DNA from: Paenibacillus sp. Soil787
GTDB lineage: Bacteria > Bacillota > Bacilli > Paenibacillales > NBRC-103111
DNA: 38,738 bases
Direction of reading: 5' to 3'
Assembly: GCF_001429545.1 (NCBI RefSeq)
Contig: NZ_LMSP01000001.1
Location: 376,450 to 415,187, forward strand
In this document: positions 7,395 to 15,389 of the stretch, piece by piece
How the letters are laid out: each line of letters begins with the position of its first letter
Position numbering within the stretch: the stretch's first letter is position 1
Made by a program: the position numbers and the translations under genes
Notes under the pieces: generated by a model
What the model was told of the DNA's origin: nothing
What the model saw: the letters and a program-made list of their open reading frames with translations, nothing else
Databases searched by the model: none

Positions 7395-9476
7395 ATGACG
7401 ACAGTTAAAAAAGTACATGTTATTTTCAAAACACATTTGGATATCGGGTTTACCGATCTTGCGGCTAATGTGGTTGACAAGTATATGAATTTGTTTATTC
7501 CGCAGGCTTTATCATTGTCAGAACGTATGGGAAGAGAGGATAGACGGTCGAAATTTATTTGGACAGTTGGGTCTTGGTTGATCGAGGAATATTTGCAATC
7601 CGCATCAGAAGAGCAGCGGATCCAAATGGAGCAAGCGATTAGCAGAGGAGAAATTGCCTGGCACGGTCTTCCTTTTACAACTCATACGGAACTGATGGAT
7701 AAAACTCTGCTTGAATATGGCTTGTCGATTTCCAAGAAGTTGGATCAACGATTCGGGAAAAAGACGATTGCTGCGAAAATGACGGATGTCCCCGGACATA
7801 CGATTGGCATCGTGCCTATATTGGCTAGAAACGGAATTCGTTATTTGCATGTGGGAGTAAATCCTTCCTGCAAGCCTCCGAGCGTCCCGCAAGCGTTTGT
7901 TTGGAGGGCGAGCGACGGCTCCGAGCTGATCGTGAACTATGCCGATGATTATGGTCAAGTTCTGGAAGTGGAGGGATTAGAGGATGTGCTCTATTTTGCC
8001 CACACAGGTGATAATAGCGGTCCTTCTTCCTTAGAAGAAATGGATAAAATTTACAGCCGATTGCAAGCCGAATACCCAGGTGCGGTAATTGCTGCGTCAA
8101 CACTGGACGCATTCGCCGAAAAGTTGCTGCAGTGTAAGCATGTGCTTCCAGTCGTCAGTGAGGAAATTGGTGATTCGTGGATTCACGGCACGGCTTCCGA
8201 TCCCTTGAAAGCGGCGCGTTACCGGGAAATGCTTCGATTAAGAGATAAATGGGTGAAAACAGGTTCGTTAGATCCAAATGGCGAAAGTTACGGTAAGTTC
8301 TGCAATCGTCTCATGTTAATCCCAGAGCATACTTGGGGGTTAGATGAGAAAACCTATTTGGCGGATTACGTAAATTACTCTGCAGCGGATTTTGCGGCGG
8401 CGAGATCGAGGGATCAACTTAGGAATGAAGAGGTTCAAGGCGCATACGATGCATTTAATCGACTTGCTCGTAAAGAGCGCAGCTATCGTCACTTTGAAAG
8501 CTCGTGGGAGGAGCAGCGCGCCTATTTGGATCAGGCGGTGTCAGCGCTTAGTTCAGAGTTGCAAATCGAAGCGATGAAAGTGTTAGACAACCTGACCCCT
8601 GTCCGTTCTAATCATTCGAATAACGCCGCTAACATTGAAAATCTTGAAATGAACCGATGCTATTCGTTAGGGAAATTCCGTGTTAGCTTTGCTTCCGACG
8701 GTTCTATCGAACAACTGGTCGATACCAATGGGAAAATATGGGCCAATGATGAAAATAGGTTGGCTGTCTTCCATTACGAAACGTTCGGCAAAGTAAACTA
8801 CGACCGTTATTTTAAGGAATACACGATTAACATGAAACAGCATTATTATTGGGCGATTCCCGATCACGGGAAGCCCGGTATCGAATATGCAGATCCAGCT
8901 CCGGAGAATAAGCAGTACCGTCCGATACTAAGAAGCCTTCAATTGGAAAGAGAAGAGGACGCCGACAAAGTATGGGCTCAAATGGAGATGCCTTCCGATG
9001 CTTGCAATCATTATGGCGCACCTCATCAGCTTGAGATAGTATACACGTTCCATCATAACGATTTGAACATTGATGTGGAATTGAACTGGAAGGATAAACC
9101 GGCATGCCGTTTGCCAGAAGCAAGTTGGTTCTCGTTTGTCCCATTTGTTGACAATCCGAACATGTGGATGATGGATAAACTGGGTACACGGATTTCGCCG
9201 TTATCGGTAGTTAAGAACGGCAACCGGAATATGCACGCTGTGAATACAGGACTTTATTATGAAGGTGCGGATGGGAGTCTCATAATCGAGACGTTGGATG
9301 CTCCCATCGTATGTCCGGGTGAAAGAAGATTGCTGCAATTTAACAATACGTTCGCTCCATTGGAAGGTGGATTTCATTTTAATTTGCATAACAACGTATG
9401 GGGAACCAATTTTCGCATGTGGTTCGAGGAAGATATGAAATACCGATTCCGATTACGGTTCAGGTCTAATAGATAA
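7395..9476 (+). CDS. DUF5054 family protein, GH38-like glycosidase candidate
   Basis: A 693-residue protein of the DUF5054 type. The N-terminal half resembles the GH38 alpha-mannosidase catalytic barrel: an H-x-D pair in FKTHLDIGF (H14, D16) matches the metal-binding HxD of GH38, and TDVPGHT (D131, H135) matches the GH38 D-x-F-G-H stretch that carries the nucleophile. The C-terminal half (about 420-693) is predicted beta-sandwich. There is no signal peptide, so it should act in the cytoplasm on imported glycan. ATG 7395 is preferred because AAGGAAGGT lies six to seven bases upstream; ATG 7377 overlaps the preceding gene by four bases. It is the last gene of the first importer operon and ends before a strong terminator. 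The exact substrate is unknown. Confidence 0.82.
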   Translation: MTTVKKVHVIFKTHLDIGFTDLAANVVDKYMNLFIPQALSLSERMGREDRRSKFIWTVGSWLIEEYLQSASEEQRIQMEQAISRGEIAWHGLPFTTHTELMDKTLLEYGLSISKKLDQRFGKKTIAAKMTDVPGHTIGIVPILARNGIRYLHVGVNPSCKPPSVPQAFVWRASDGSELIVNYADDYGQVLEVEGLEDVLYFAHTGDNSGPSSLEEMDKIYSRLQAEYPGAVIAASTLDAFAEKLLQCKHVLPVVSEEIGDSWIHGTASDPLKAARYREMLRLRDKWVKTGSLDPNGESYGKFCNRLMLIPEHTWGLDEKTYLADYVNYSAADFAAARSRDQLRNEEVQGAYDAFNRLARKERSYRHFESSWEEQRAYLDQAVSALSSELQIEAMKVLDNLTPVRSNHSNNAANIENLEMNRCYSLGKFRVSFASDGSIEQLVDTNGKIWANDENRLAVFHYETFGKVNYDRYFKEYTINMKQHYYWAIPDHGKPGIEYADPAPENKQYRPILRSLQLEREEDADKVWAQMEMPSDACNHYGAPHQLEIVYTFHHNDLNIDVELNWKDKPACRLPEASWFSFVPFVDNPNMWMMDKLGTRISPLSVVKNGNRNMHAVNTGLYYEGADGSLIIETLDAPIVCPGERRLLQFNNTFAPLEGGFHFNLHNNVWGTNFRMWFEEDMKYRFRLRFRSNR

Positions 9477-9523
9477 TAGAGTTTTAACATAACAGCATGA
9501 TACAAATGCGAAAGGAAAAATGG

Positions 9524-9567
9524 CGGGCTGGAGCTTGTGGGATGATCCACAAGCTCCAGCCCGTTTT
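9524..9567 (+). terminator. Strong Rho-independent terminator
   Basis: A perfect 17-bp stem (9524-9540 with 9547-9563, CGGGCTGGAGCTTGTGG and its complement), a six-base loop GATGAT, then TTTT. It ends the first importer and DUF5054 operon. Its arms are closely related to those of the hairpin at 325-372. Confidence 0.92.
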
Positions 9568-9584
9568 CAAATTTAGCTGCAGAA

Positions 9585-9649
9585 AGTAATGAAAGTGCAC
9601 AGTTAGGTAGAATTTAAATACACTCAAAAAGTCTACTGCTTTTTATAAT
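9585..9649 (+). promoter_or_regulatory. Tandem 21-bp operator (site A) with -10 box
   Basis: Half-sites AGTAATGAAAGTGCACA (9585-9601) and GGTAGAATTTAAATACA (9606-9622) are direct repeats of period 21 bp, separated by four bases. TATAAT is at 9644-9649, 21 bp after the second half-site, so the operator abuts the -35 position as in AraC-type activated promoters. The same design recurs at 11912, 13820 and 33659. It controls the GH29-like gene at 9724. Confidence 0.65.
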
Positions 9650-9723
9650 AAGATTAGATACTCGCTCATTGACGTAGGGTTATCCGTTCGAAGTAATGAA
9701 ATGAAATTAAAGGAGAAATTGGG

Positions 9724-10677
9724 ATGTCAGGAAATGCAATATGGATGAAAGAAGTGAAGCATTTTGGCGTGATGGTTCATTATTTAAGTCACACACAGCC
9801 CAGGTCAGGCGAGCATGAACAGGATTTTAATCGAATGATCGATAAATTTGACATGGAAACATTCATGGAACAATTTAACCATTCAGGTGCTGACTGGCTA
9901 ATTTTTACACTGGGACAAAACACCGGGTATTATTGCTCTTACAACAAGTATCTTGAAAGCATTGCGCCAGGCTGCTGTTCAAGGCGCGATCTCGCGCTTG
10001 AGCTTGCGGTCCGAGTGAAAGAATCAGGCAACAAGTTTATTGCCTATCTGCCTACCGAAGTTGACGCCAACGTTGAAAAATTGCGAGAAGCCTTTGGTTG
10101 GGATCTTCATCCGTCTGATAAAAGTGAGTTTATGAAAAAGTACATGATATTTGTTAAAGAGTATTCCGATAAATTTGGGCGTTTGGCGGACGGCTGGTGG
10201 TTTGATGGTTGCTACAATGCTGCGGAAAAATCATTCTTAAGAACCCGGGAATGGGATAACACCCGCTTTGACCGCGATTTATGGTTTGCGGCAGTAAGGT
10301 CAGGGAATTCCGAAGCTGCCATTTCGATGTGTCCGGGTGCGAACTCAATGAACTATGTGTTTGATACAGAGGATTTCCTAGCAGGCGAGGCAGACTTTGG
10401 GAAGTATCCACCTGAGGAGCTTCCAACTGGCATGCAGCCGCATGTACTATTCTGGCTCGATTGCTCTTGGGGGCATTGGGATGCACCTGGCGAGATTGTT
10501 CCGCCGAAGGTTTCGGAAGATGAGCTTTACGAATATATCGTTGCCTGCAAGATGAGAGGCGCTGCCGCAACGATTAACATTGGCATTTACGAGGATGGTT
10601 CAATGGCTGAGAAGTCCGTTGAGATGCTGCATCGAGTTTCGAAAAGATTGGATGAAAGGAAAGAGATATTTGAATGA
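9724..10677 (+). CDS. GH29-like (alpha-L-fucosidase superfamily) protein
   Basis: A 317-residue protein that looks like a compact GH29-type catalytic barrel. Family-like features are KHFGVMVHY near the N terminus (compare HFGxFxHW), a DWLIFTLGQNTGYYCSYN block, an ELAVRVKESGNKFIAYLP strand, and GWWFDGCYN with D161 in the place of the GH29 nucleophile (WFDG). It lacks the C-terminal beta-sandwich and is shorter than usual fucosidases (about 450 residues), so activity on fucose is not assured. There is no signal peptide, so it is cytoplasmic. AAAGGAGA lies just before the start. It is followed 90 bp later by a second putative glycosidase; both sit downstream of operator site A. Confidence 0.7.
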   Translation: MSGNAIWMKEVKHFGVMVHYLSHTQPRSGEHEQDFNRMIDKFDMETFMEQFNHSGADWLIFTLGQNTGYYCSYNKYLESIAPGCCSRRDLALELAVRVKESGNKFIAYLPTEVDANVEKLREAFGWDLHPSDKSEFMKKYMIFVKEYSDKFGRLADGWWFDGCYNAAEKSFLRTREWDNTRFDRDLWFAAVRSGNSEAAISMCPGANSMNYVFDTEDFLAGEADFGKYPPEELPTGMQPHVLFWLDCSWGHWDAPGEIVPPKVSEDELYEYIVACKMRGAAATINIGIYEDGSMAEKSVEMLHRVSKRLDERKEIFE

Positions 10678-10767
10678 TAAAACATGATGACGCAAGAAAT
10701 ATTTGGGTAATTTTCAAAGTAAAATTATTCGTATTCAAAAGTTAATTAATGATAGGGGTAATAGTAG

Positions 10768-11814
10768 ATGAATGATTTGATGCTGTATAAAAAAATGCTT
10801 CCAGCGCCTAGAAACGGCGGTTTTAGAATGGAAGGCTATTGGGTTTGGTGCGGCTCTGTTATAAAGGGCGAAGACAACAGATATCATATGTTTGCCTCAA
10901 GATGGTCCAAAGACCTGCCTATGCACCCAGGCTGGCTTGTTGCATCAGAGATTGTACGAGCTGTTTCGGATACACCTGAGGGATCCTACCAGTTTGAAGA
11001 AGTTGTTTTGCCTTCCAGAGGAGCTGAATACTGGGATGGTAGAAGCACTCATAACCCGCAGATTGTCAAACATAAGGACACGTACATTTTATACTATATG
11101 GGGTCAACCCACCCATTCAAGGATGTATCATCCGATGAACAACTTGTCCTGAATGATCCAAGATGTATAGTAGCTCGTTCAAATAAGCGGATAGGCATTG
11201 CCACTTCCAAGAGTATATTGGGCCCATGGGAGAGACTGGACAGCCCCATTTTGCAGCCAAGACCAAGCAAGTTTGACAACTTTTTCACTTCCAATCCGGC
11301 GCCATGTATTCATGAAGATGGATCCGTTCTGCTCGTGTATAAGACGAGAACCTATAAATCAAAGCCTTATCCGACATTTTTGCATAGTTTTGAAATGTCA
11401 TTTGGTGTGGCTCGTGCCGATCACTATATGGGGCCCTATAAGGCTTTATCAGAAGAATCTATTTTTCCAACTGAGATTTTTAATTTAGAGGATCCGTTTA
11501 TATATCAAGTGGCAGGCGGGTATGAAATGATCGCCAAGGATATGACCGGCAATATATGCGGCGAGTACCATGGGGGAATTTTGGCACGATCAAGAGACGG
11601 CTTGAAATGGGAAGCTATTAAAGGCCAGAAATCATACACGCGCATAATCAAGTGGAATGATGGAACGGAGCAAAAAATGGGAAGTCTAGAGAGACCATTC
11701 ATCTTATTTGAAGATAATAAGCCGACCCATATGTTTTTTGCTACAGCAGATGGTCCTGGCGAATTTACACATGCAGAAAATACGTGGAACATGGTTATCC
11801 CTCTAAAAAAATAA
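10768..11814 (+). CDS. Five-bladed beta-propeller glycosidase-like protein
   Basis: A 348-residue protein with a repeating blade pattern typical of GH43/GH32-clan propellers: GYWVWCGSVIKGEDNRYHMFASRW, then YWDGRSTHNPQIVKHKDTYILYYMGST, RIGIATSKSILGPWERLDSPIL, NPAPCIHEDGSVLLVYK and NLEDPFIYQVAGGYEMIAKDM. Each block combines a substrate-facing acidic or Asn-Pro turn with a YxxYxxG strand. I cannot assign a subfamily; it may be an exo-acting enzyme on uronic-acid or deoxy-sugar residues. There is no signal peptide. AGGGGTAATAG precedes ATG 10768. It probably shares the transcript started at site A and ends at the hairpin at 11826. Confidence 0.72.
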   Translation: MNDLMLYKKMLPAPRNGGFRMEGYWVWCGSVIKGEDNRYHMFASRWSKDLPMHPGWLVASEIVRAVSDTPEGSYQFEEVVLPSRGAEYWDGRSTHNPQIVKHKDTYILYYMGSTHPFKDVSSDEQLVLNDPRCIVARSNKRIGIATSKSILGPWERLDSPILQPRPSKFDNFFTSNPAPCIHEDGSVLLVYKTRTYKSKPYPTFLHSFEMSFGVARADHYMGPYKALSEESIFPTEIFNLEDPFIYQVAGGYEMIAKDMTGNICGEYHGGILARSRDGLKWEAIKGQKSYTRIIKWNDGTEQKMGSLERPFILFEDNKPTHMFFATADGPGEFTHAENTWNMVIPLKK

Positions 11815-11825
11815 GTTTCATTGGA

Positions 11826-11850
11826 GCGGTCAGGTTATCCTGGCTGCTTT
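11826..11850 (+). terminator. Probable Rho-independent terminator
   Basis: GCGGTCAGG (11826-11834) pairs with CCTGGCTGC (11839-11847) over nine positions, two of them G-U, with loop TTAT, followed by TTTGTCATT. It directly follows the propeller gene. Confidence 0.65.
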
Positions 11851-11911
11851 GTCATTATTAGCACTTAATGTAGCACGCTATTCGGAGTAATGATGCGAAA
11901 TGAGCCTAAAA

Positions 11912-11976
11912 GGTAAACATTTTGCACACTTGGGTAAAATCCATATCTCGTTGATTGTTATTTTTTTGATTATCAT
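11912..11976 (+). promoter_or_regulatory. Tandem 21-bp operator (site B) with -10 box
   Basis: Half-sites GGTAAACATTTTGCACA (11912-11928) and GGTAAAATCCATATCTC (11933-11949) have the same 21-bp period and four-base gap as site A. TATCAT at 11971-11976 is 21 bp beyond. The site precedes the second importer. The terminal part of the second half-site is degenerate. Confidence 0.62.
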
Positions 11977-12029
11977 TACAATACAACGATCGCGGAAACG
12001 TGAAACAAATAGAGAAGGAGTGAGTCGAA

Positions 12030-12971
12030 GTGGCAATGAATTTGGACATGAACAGGGTAGAGGTGCAGCCAAAGGTTCGTAAACGATCCTTTTGGACAAA
12101 TCAGCGAAGAGAATCTGCTGTAGGTTTAATGTTTGTTGCACCTGAATTTCTTGGCATTCTACTATTAGGTGTTTTCCCTTTGTTATTCTCGCTATATTTG
12201 AGCTTTACGGAGTGGAACTTGGTAGGCGGTGTAAAAGCCATTCATTTTGTTGGATTGGATAATTTTAAAGGGTTGTTAACGGATACGAAGTTATACCTCG
12301 CGCTAAAGAACAATGCGCTCTACTCGTTAGTAACTGTTCCAATAGGCATGGCGCTTGGCTTGGTTTTAGCGGTTATTATCAATTCAGTCGTATACCTCAA
12401 GGAGTATTTCAAAGTCGTTTTTTTCATTCCTTATATTGCAACAGGTGTTGCTGTAGCAACCGTGTTTACAGCGCTGTTCCACCCTTCAAAAGGGCCGGTC
12501 AATCATTTGCTTATGAGCTTAGGTATTTCTGATCCGCCTAAGTGGCTAGGAAGCACAGATTTCGCCCTATGGGCAATTATTATTGTAGCCGTTTGGATGA
12601 ATATCGGCTATAACATCGTCATCTACATGGCTGGATTAACGAATATTCCGGAAGATCTGTACGAGTCAGCATCCATCGACGGGGCGAACTGGTTTCAGAA
12701 GTTGTTGAGTATTACATTGCCTCTGCTTGGACCGACGACTTTTTTCCTTAGCATCACATCCATCGTCGCTTCCTTTAAAGTTTTCGATTTAATTGCCTTT
12801 TTGACAGAGGGTGGTCCTAATAATTCCACAAACGTACTTGTATATTATATTTATGAAGAAGGTTTTAAAAACTTCCGAATGGGTTATGCATCGGCATTGT
12901 CTTGGGTCTTATTTCTCATTATATCCGTTGTAACTGCCATTACGTGGCGGATTCAAAAGAAACAATTTTAG
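12030..12971 (+). CDS. MalF/UgpA-type ABC sugar permease
   Basis: A 313-residue permease with a soluble N terminus of about 30 residues, six predicted transmembrane segments, and EAA loop ESASIDGANWFQKLLSITLP (about 210-230). The start is GTG 12030, nine bases after AAGGAG (12015-12020); the in-frame ATG at 12036 is too far from the site. It belongs to the classical MalFG/UgpAE carbohydrate-uptake family rather than the Lpl branch used by the other two importers here, so it may take a smaller oligosaccharide. It is followed 15 bases later by its partner permease. Confidence 0.92.
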   Translation: MAMNLDMNRVEVQPKVRKRSFWTNQRRESAVGLMFVAPEFLGILLLGVFPLLFSLYLSFTEWNLVGGVKAIHFVGLDNFKGLLTDTKLYLALKNNALYSLVTVPIGMALGLVLAVIINSVVYLKEYFKVVFFIPYIATGVAVATVFTALFHPSKGPVNHLLMSLGISDPPKWLGSTDFALWAIIIVAVWMNIGYNIVIYMAGLTNIPEDLYESASIDGANWFQKLLSITLPLLGPTTFFLSITSIVASFKVFDLIAFLTEGGPNNSTNVLVYYIYEEGFKNFRMGYASALSWVLFLIISVVTAITWRIQKKQF

Positions 12972-12986
12972 AGAGTTGGTGAAACG

Positions 12987-13817
12987 ATGGGTACAACCAC
13001 AATAACAAAGACTGTCATTACTGTAATCATGGGACTCTTATCACTATTATTTTTATCACCATTACTATGGATGATATCTGCTGCCTCGAAAATTGAAAAA
13101 GATGTAATGGCGTTCCCGATTCAATGGATTCCTACGGATTGGAATTTTATCAACAATTTCAAAACCGTGTGGATGGGAACCGTTCCATTCGGTTTGAATT
13201 ACTTCAACTCCTTGAAAATAGCGTGCATTTTGACATTACTCACATTGCTTTTCTCGTCGATGGCTGGATTTGCATTTGCAAAGCTCAACTTTCCTTTCAA
13301 AAATCAGATGTTCATCTTATTGTTATCTTTTTATCTGGTTCCAGCAGAGTCGACATTGGTTCCTCGATTTATTATGATCAAATGGCTCGGTCTATACAAT
13401 ACACATGCAGCCTTGATTTTGATGGGGGCTTTCTCTATTGCCTTAACGTTCTTAATGAGACAGTTCATGTTGAGCATTCACCATGAATATTTAGAAGCGG
13501 CCAAGATCGATGGAGCAGGTTTTTTACGAATTTATTGGCAAATCGCACTGCCTATGGCTAAGCCGATCGTTGCAACGGTCGGAATCCTGAAATTTCTGTG
13601 GACTTGGAATGACTATCAGAATCCTCTGATCTTCTTGATGAATAAAAAATTATTTACAATTCCTTTGGGCATGGGAGCTTTCAAAGATGAATATGCCACC
13701 AGCTATGCAATCACAATGATGGCTTCAGTCTCTGCGATTATTCCGCTAGTCATTATCTTTATTCTTTTACAAAAACAAGTGATCAATGGAATTGCCGGCG
13801 GCGGTGTCAAAGGATAA
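12987..13817 (+). CDS. MalG/UgpE-type ABC sugar permease
   Basis: A 276-residue permease with six predicted transmembrane segments, EAA loop EAAKIDGAGFLRIYWQIALP (about 170-190) and the family ending QKQVINGIAGGGVKG. It partners the preceding permease. The start ATG 12987 follows GAGTTGGTG. The intergenic region after it carries a separate promoter for the binding protein, which lets that gene be expressed more strongly. Confidence 0.92.
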   Translation: MGTTTITKTVITVIMGLLSLLFLSPLLWMISAASKIEKDVMAFPIQWIPTDWNFINNFKTVWMGTVPFGLNYFNSLKIACILTLLTLLFSSMAGFAFAKLNFPFKNQMFILLLSFYLVPAESTLVPRFIMIKWLGLYNTHAALILMGAFSIALTFLMRQFMLSIHHEYLEAAKIDGAGFLRIYWQIALPMAKPIVATVGILKFLWTWNDYQNPLIFLMNKKLFTIPLGMGAFKDEYATSYAITMMASVSAIIPLVIIFILLQKQVINGIAGGGVKG

Positions 13818-13819
13818 AA

Positions 13820-13884
13820 AACAAAAATAGTGCACATTCTTATCGAAATAGTGCACACAGCGAAGTGAAATAACCATATACAAT
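13820..13884 (+). promoter_or_regulatory. Tandem 21-bp operator (site C) with -10 box
   Basis: Half-sites AACAAAAATAGTGCACA (13820-13836) and TATCGAAATAGTGCACA (13841-13857) share a 12-base identical core, AAATAGTGCACA, exactly 21 bp apart. TACAAT at 13879-13884 is again 21 bp after the second half-site. This is the cleanest direct repeat of the four sites and drives the binding-protein gene. Confidence 0.7.
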
Positions 13885-13931
13885 AGGTTTATCAACACAG
13901 TCCAATTCAAATAGTTCTAGGGGGAACAAAC

Positions 13932-15287
13932 ATGAAAGCTTTAAAAATGATTTTAGTATCAGGGTTGGCAGTCTCCATGTTGGCAGGCTGTGGAAAACAG
14001 CAAGCCGCTACTTCACCGAACGCGACGGCGACTCCAACTGCAACTGCTACCGCTGCCAATCCAGTGACGATTAAATATTACAACTGGGCTACTGGCCCAT
14101 CCATTGAGCAGATCAATCAAATTATTGGTAACTTTGAGAAGAAGAACCCAAATATTCATGTAGAGAATGTGCAATTAGTCAATAATGGAAACACACTGGA
14201 TTTTTACAAGAAGCTTGATCTCATGGCTGCATCCGGAGAAAGCATCGACGTAACAGATTTTTCAAATGTTGACTTCGTAACTGAAAGGGCAGCCCGCGGT
14301 GTATTAGAGCCACTCGATGAATATCTGAAAAAAGACAATATCAATGCTGATAATACGTACTTCATGACACCGAAATACGATGGTAAGGTATACGGACTGG
14401 AAAATAGCAGTCAGCTATGGTTGGTTGCAATTAACAAAGATGCTCTTGACGCTGCAAAATTGCCTGTTCCAACATGGGGCTGGACTTGGGATGATTTCCG
14501 CGAATACGCGAAGAAGATGACGAAAGGTAGCGGTGATACCAAACAATACGGCGCTTTCTTCCATACTTGGGGAGAATATGCGAACATGACAGCCTATACC
14601 GAGCTGCCAAATCCATATTTGAAAAAGGATCAAACGCCGGTTTTCGGAGACGAGTCGTTCAAAAATTTCTTTAATCTTCGTCGTGCAATGGAGAAAGACG
14701 ATCAATCCGTTAAGCTTTACTCGGACATTATTGGCGGCAAGCTGCGTTACGATTCCGAGTTCCTGGGCGGCAAGGCAGCAATGATTCCTACTGCAAACTT
14801 TGTCTTGAATCTGATTAAGGATAAAACTAAATTCCCACATACGTTCAAAACCGTATTCGCGCCGATGCCTGTCTCCTCTAAAAATGTAGAGGTCGGAACG
14901 TCCAATCTCGGTGGAGGCTTTGTAAGCGTAGGGAAAAGCTCGAAGTATAAGAAAGAATCTTATGAATTTGCCAAATACTTAACACAGCAATTGGACCTTA
15001 TCCGTGACTTGCCAGGTTTGAAAGATGTCGATAAAGATAAAGTTCTTAAAGCGCTCGTAGGTGACAAAACGGATTTGATTGATGTTAACTCCCTTTCTGC
15101 AACACTGTTCGACAAGCGCATTAAATCTGTTTACGACCCATCCTACTCTACCTCGTACTCCAGCCAGTTGAAGCCGGTACTGGAAAACGGATTGAGCAAA
15201 TTCTTGCTTGATAATCTGACACCAGAAGTTGCACAAAAACAAATGATTGATGATGCGAATAAAATTATTCAACAAAACAAAAAGTAA
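13932..15287 (+). CDS. UgpB-type sugar-binding lipoprotein
   Basis: A 451-residue family-1 solute-binding protein. The lipoprotein signal ends in lipobox LAGC (C20); then a Thr/Ala-rich linker (about 26-42) and the typical TIKYYNWATGPSIEQINQIIGNFEKKNPNI opening of the family. Its usual length and its position after two MalFG-type permeases make it the receptor of importer 2. TCTAGGGGGAAC precedes ATG 13932. It is transcribed from the promoter at site C and ends at a stem-loop. Confidence 0.93.
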   Translation: MKALKMILVSGLAVSMLAGCGKQQAATSPNATATPTATATAANPVTIKYYNWATGPSIEQINQIIGNFEKKNPNIHVENVQLVNNGNTLDFYKKLDLMAASGESIDVTDFSNVDFVTERAARGVLEPLDEYLKKDNINADNTYFMTPKYDGKVYGLENSSQLWLVAINKDALDAAKLPVPTWGWTWDDFREYAKKMTKGSGDTKQYGAFFHTWGEYANMTAYTELPNPYLKKDQTPVFGDESFKNFFNLRRAMEKDDQSVKLYSDIIGGKLRYDSEFLGGKAAMIPTANFVLNLIKDKTKFPHTFKTVFAPMPVSSKNVEVGTSNLGGGFVSVGKSSKYKKESYEFAKYLTQQLDLIRDLPGLKDVDKDKVLKALVGDKTDLIDVNSLSATLFDKRIKSVYDPSYSTSYSSQLKPVLENGLSKFLLDNLTPEVAQKQMIDDANKIIQQNKK

Positions 15288-15291
15288 GGTT

Positions 15292-15320
15292 AAAGGCGGC
15301 CAGCAGGCTGCCTTTCTCTG
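15292..15320 (+). terminator. Stem-loop terminator or attenuator after binding protein
   Basis: AAAGGCGGCC (15292-15301) pairs with GGCTGCCTTT (15306-15315), one wobble, with loop AGCA. The downstream side is TTTCTCTGTTCTC, so it is only moderately U-rich. It separates the binding protein from the kinase/regulator pair and probably reduces read-through. Confidence 0.7.
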
Positions 15321-15389
15321 TTCTCAAGTATCCGATTATATATGCTATTGTGGATAACAAAGAATTTGAGAGACTGGAGTTAAGAGAGC

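Noticed and set aside
10706..10735. GGTAATTTTC and AGTAAAATTATTCGTAT before the propeller gene, considered as a fifth operator
   Set aside because: The two parts are 13 bp apart rather than 21 and lack TGCACA; at best a chance half-site.
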